From positions 1 through 43,850 of the forward strand of contig NZ_LUFH02000052.1 of assembly GCF_001586785.1 (NCBI RefSeq): a DNA stretch of 43,850 bases. Reading direction: 5' to 3'. The notes under the pieces are model-generated. The model was not told the origin of the DNA. It saw nothing but the letters and a program-made list of their open reading frames with translations, and did not search any database. Position 1 is the first letter of the stretch. Every line of letters begins with the position of its first letter. The stretch comes from Sphaerospermopsis aphanizomenoides BCCUSP55. Its GTDB lineage: Bacteria; Cyanobacteriota; Cyanobacteriia; Cyanobacteriales; Nostocaceae. The translations under genes and the position numbers were made by a program. Shown piece after piece: positions 42,506 to 43,850 of this stretch.

Positions 42506-43426
42506 TCAATTACGATGATTATTACTGTAGCGAACTCTTGTACCAGCCCAAAGTAACTTTTCTCGCAGCGTTTGATAATATGAATTATTCTCCCGCAAAA
42601 CAATAAATTTAGCCCGACAATCCGCCATCCGCACGTCCACACGATGTCCCGGCCAAATTGAAGTAGACAACACCCCATCCATCCACAATTTTGTACTTAA
42701 ATCATAATCCCCCAAAGGCCAAATACTTACCACCGAACCCGGAGGTAAAATCAGAGGACGACTAGAAAGACTCATGGGACAAATGGGTGTAATTGTAATT
42801 GCCTCCATTCCATCGTGCATAATTGGCCCACTGGCGGAAACAGTGTAACCCGTTGAACCTGTGGGGGTAGAGACAATTAACCCATCTCCTACATATTGAT
42901 CAACCACCTCACCATCAATTTCCATTTCCAGAATTGAGGTAATCATGCGGTCAGCAGAAGCGGGTTTTACACAAAACTCATTCAACGCCAGATAAGATTC
43001 AGTCACCGGCTCTAAATTTGTGCGATGACCCTCATACACAGCAGCTTGTAACATCATCCGTCGCTGGAGAGCATAACGATCCTCAAATAGCCTATCCCAA
43101 ACTTTTTCTGGCTCTTGAAACTCATCCATTGACTCAGTTAAAAACCCCAAATGACCTCCCACATTCACCCCCAAAATGGGGATGCCAGCTGGGGCTAAAT
43201 GTCTAGCACCGGTTAAAACAGTACCATCACCACCAAGAACCAACGCTAGATCAATTGGTTGACTTGAGGATGCTAAAAACACTGGATAGGGGTTATCTTT
43301 AGGACCGCTAGGCCCTACTAAAACATGGCACTGACGGTCTTCTAGTTGTTTAGCACAAAGTTCTGCCCAGCGTTTACTCTGGGAATCTCGTGCTTTATAA
43401 GCAATAATTACCTGCTTGAGTTGCAC
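42506..43426 (-). CDS. nadK: NAD kinase
   Basis: NAD kinase phosphorylates NAD to NADP with ATP, in the cytoplasm. The protein has 306 residues from GTG 43426. The catalytic GGDG motif (LVLGGDGTVLTGARHL) and the NAD-binding NEFCVKPASADRMI and GDGLIVSTPTGSTGYTVSASGPI are intact. It starts six bases after the ndhE stop, so it is translationally linked to the ndh genes, joining NADP supply with NDH-1 expression. A GC-rich terminator follows at 42286. Confidence 0.96.
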   Translation of the reverse strand: MQLKQVIIAYKARDSQSKRWAELCAKQLEDRQCHVLVGPSGPKDNPYPVFLASSSQPIDLALVLGGDGTVLTGARHLAPAGIPILGVNVGGHLGFLTESMDEFQEPEKVWDRLFEDRYALQRRMMLQAAVYEGHRTNLEPVTESYLALNEFCVKPASADRMITSILEMEIDGEVVDQYVGDGLIVSTPTGSTGYTVSASGPIMHDGMEAITITPICPMSLSSRPLILPPGSVVSIWPLGDYDLSTKLWMDGVLSTSIWPGHRVDVRMADCRAKFIVLRENNSYYQTLREKLLWAGTRVRYSNNHRN

Positions 43427-43432
43427 GCACTG

Positions 43433-43738
43433 TTACCACTTCAGGAGATTAAACTGCTCCATATCGACGGTATCACGGTTGCGATAAATGGCAAGCACTA
43501 TCGCTAAACCCACCGCCGCTTCAGCAGCTGCCACGGTAATCACAAAAACAGTGAAAACCTGACCCTTAATTAATGTTGAGTCGAGAAAGTTGGAAAATGC
43601 CATTAAATTCAGATTAACAGCATTCAGCAACAACTCAATTGACATTAGCACCCGTACCGCGTTACGGCTAGTAATCAAGCCATAGATGCCAATGCAAAAC
43701 AAAGCTGCTGCTAGTAATAAAAAGTATTGGAGTTGCAT
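43433..43738 (-). CDS. ndhE: NAD(P)H-quinone oxidoreductase subunit 4L
   Basis: The product has 101 residues with three membrane helices, the standard NuoK/NdhE size. [49 protein letters not shown] contains the conserved Glu in helix 2 and a second Glu in [14 protein letters not shown]. It is a membrane subunit of NDH-1 in thylakoids, serving respiration and cyclic electron flow. Other ndh genes (usually ndhA-I-G) should lie upstream beyond 43850. nadK follows six bases after its stop. Confidence 0.97.
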   Translation of the reverse strand: MQLQYFLLLAAALFCIGIYGLITSRNAVRVLMSIELLLNAVNLNLMAFSNFLDSTLIKGQVFTVFVITVAAAEAAVGLAIVLAIYRNRDTVDMEQFNLLKW

Positions 43739-43739
43739 A

Positions 43740-43786
43740 TTTGTCAGTTGTCAGTTGTCAGTTGTCAGTTGTCAGTTGTCATTGGA
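43740..43786. repeat. TCAGTTG heptamer array
   Basis: About five tandem copies of TTGTCAG lie immediately upstream of ndhE, followed by AGGCAAA-type units. They sit between ndhE and its expected upstream ndh partner. Confidence 0.85.
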
Positions 43787-43850
43787 GGCAAAAGGCAAGA
43801 GGCAAGAAGCACAAAATATAACAATATAAATATTTATCCTCTGCCTCCCC

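Noticed and set aside
1-43850. tRNA, rRNA, tmRNA or RNase P RNA genes
   Set aside because: No cloverleaf with a GGTTCGAATCC-type T arm and no recognisable conserved core of the other RNAs was seen in any gap when read by eye.

Overview
This window reads as chromosome of a filamentous cyanobacterium, most likely Nostocales (the Nostoc/Anabaena/Dolichospermum group). The reasons are the many HIP1 octamers (GCGATCGC) inside genes, intergenic gaps filled with short tandem heptamers, 25-27 base GC-rich dispersed repeats, the plant/cyanobacterial form of IspH, NDH-1 subunit NdhE, a CHASE2 Ser/Thr kinase and the cyanobacterial small RNA Yfr1. The exact species cannot be read from the sequence.

Layout. 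1-9100: 3' part of a CHASE2 kinase, a broken ammonium transporter (amt), an SGNH hydrolase, ispH, a large membrane-anchored protein of unknown function and a small coiled-coil protein. 9400-16540: thrC, a Uma2-type nuclease, a small gene split by a 136 bp MITE, an intact DUF433/PIN-like toxin-antitoxin pair, a 772-residue anchored protein of unknown function, a small HTH protein, and a UPF0175 antitoxin whose toxin has collapsed to its two ends. 16700-23600: YihY/BrkB membrane protein, DUF4112 protein, alpha/beta hydrolase, ddl, and a Rieske oxygenase divergent from a TetR regulator. 23600-24600: a one-spacer CRISPR remnant with leader-like DNA, a cluster of perfect palindromes and a 42-base tandem repeat. 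24600-32000: a collinear trio encoding a dynamin-like GTPase, a giant Hsp70/actin-fold protein and an alpha-helical partner. 32000-38600: secreted Pro-rich peptide, b-type cytochrome, solitary DNA adenine methylase, tatC, two tandem Yfr1 RNAs, and the arsenosugar genes arsS and arsM. 37900-43850: a two-component pair (sensor first, then regulator), a DM13 lipoprotein, a GNAT acyltransferase with one nonsense codon, nadK and ndhE.

The strongest theme is small-scale decay. In 44 kb there are four inactivated genes made by three mechanisms: two internal deletions (amt and a PIN-like toxin), one MITE insertion with target duplication, and one in-frame stop. The most interesting functional unit is the GTPase/Hsp70/helical trio, whose composition recalls the SrfA-SrfB-SrfC genes of enterobacteria. 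The most interesting RNA feature is the tandem Yfr1 pair downstream of tatC. No tRNA, rRNA, complete transposase gene or cas gene was seen.
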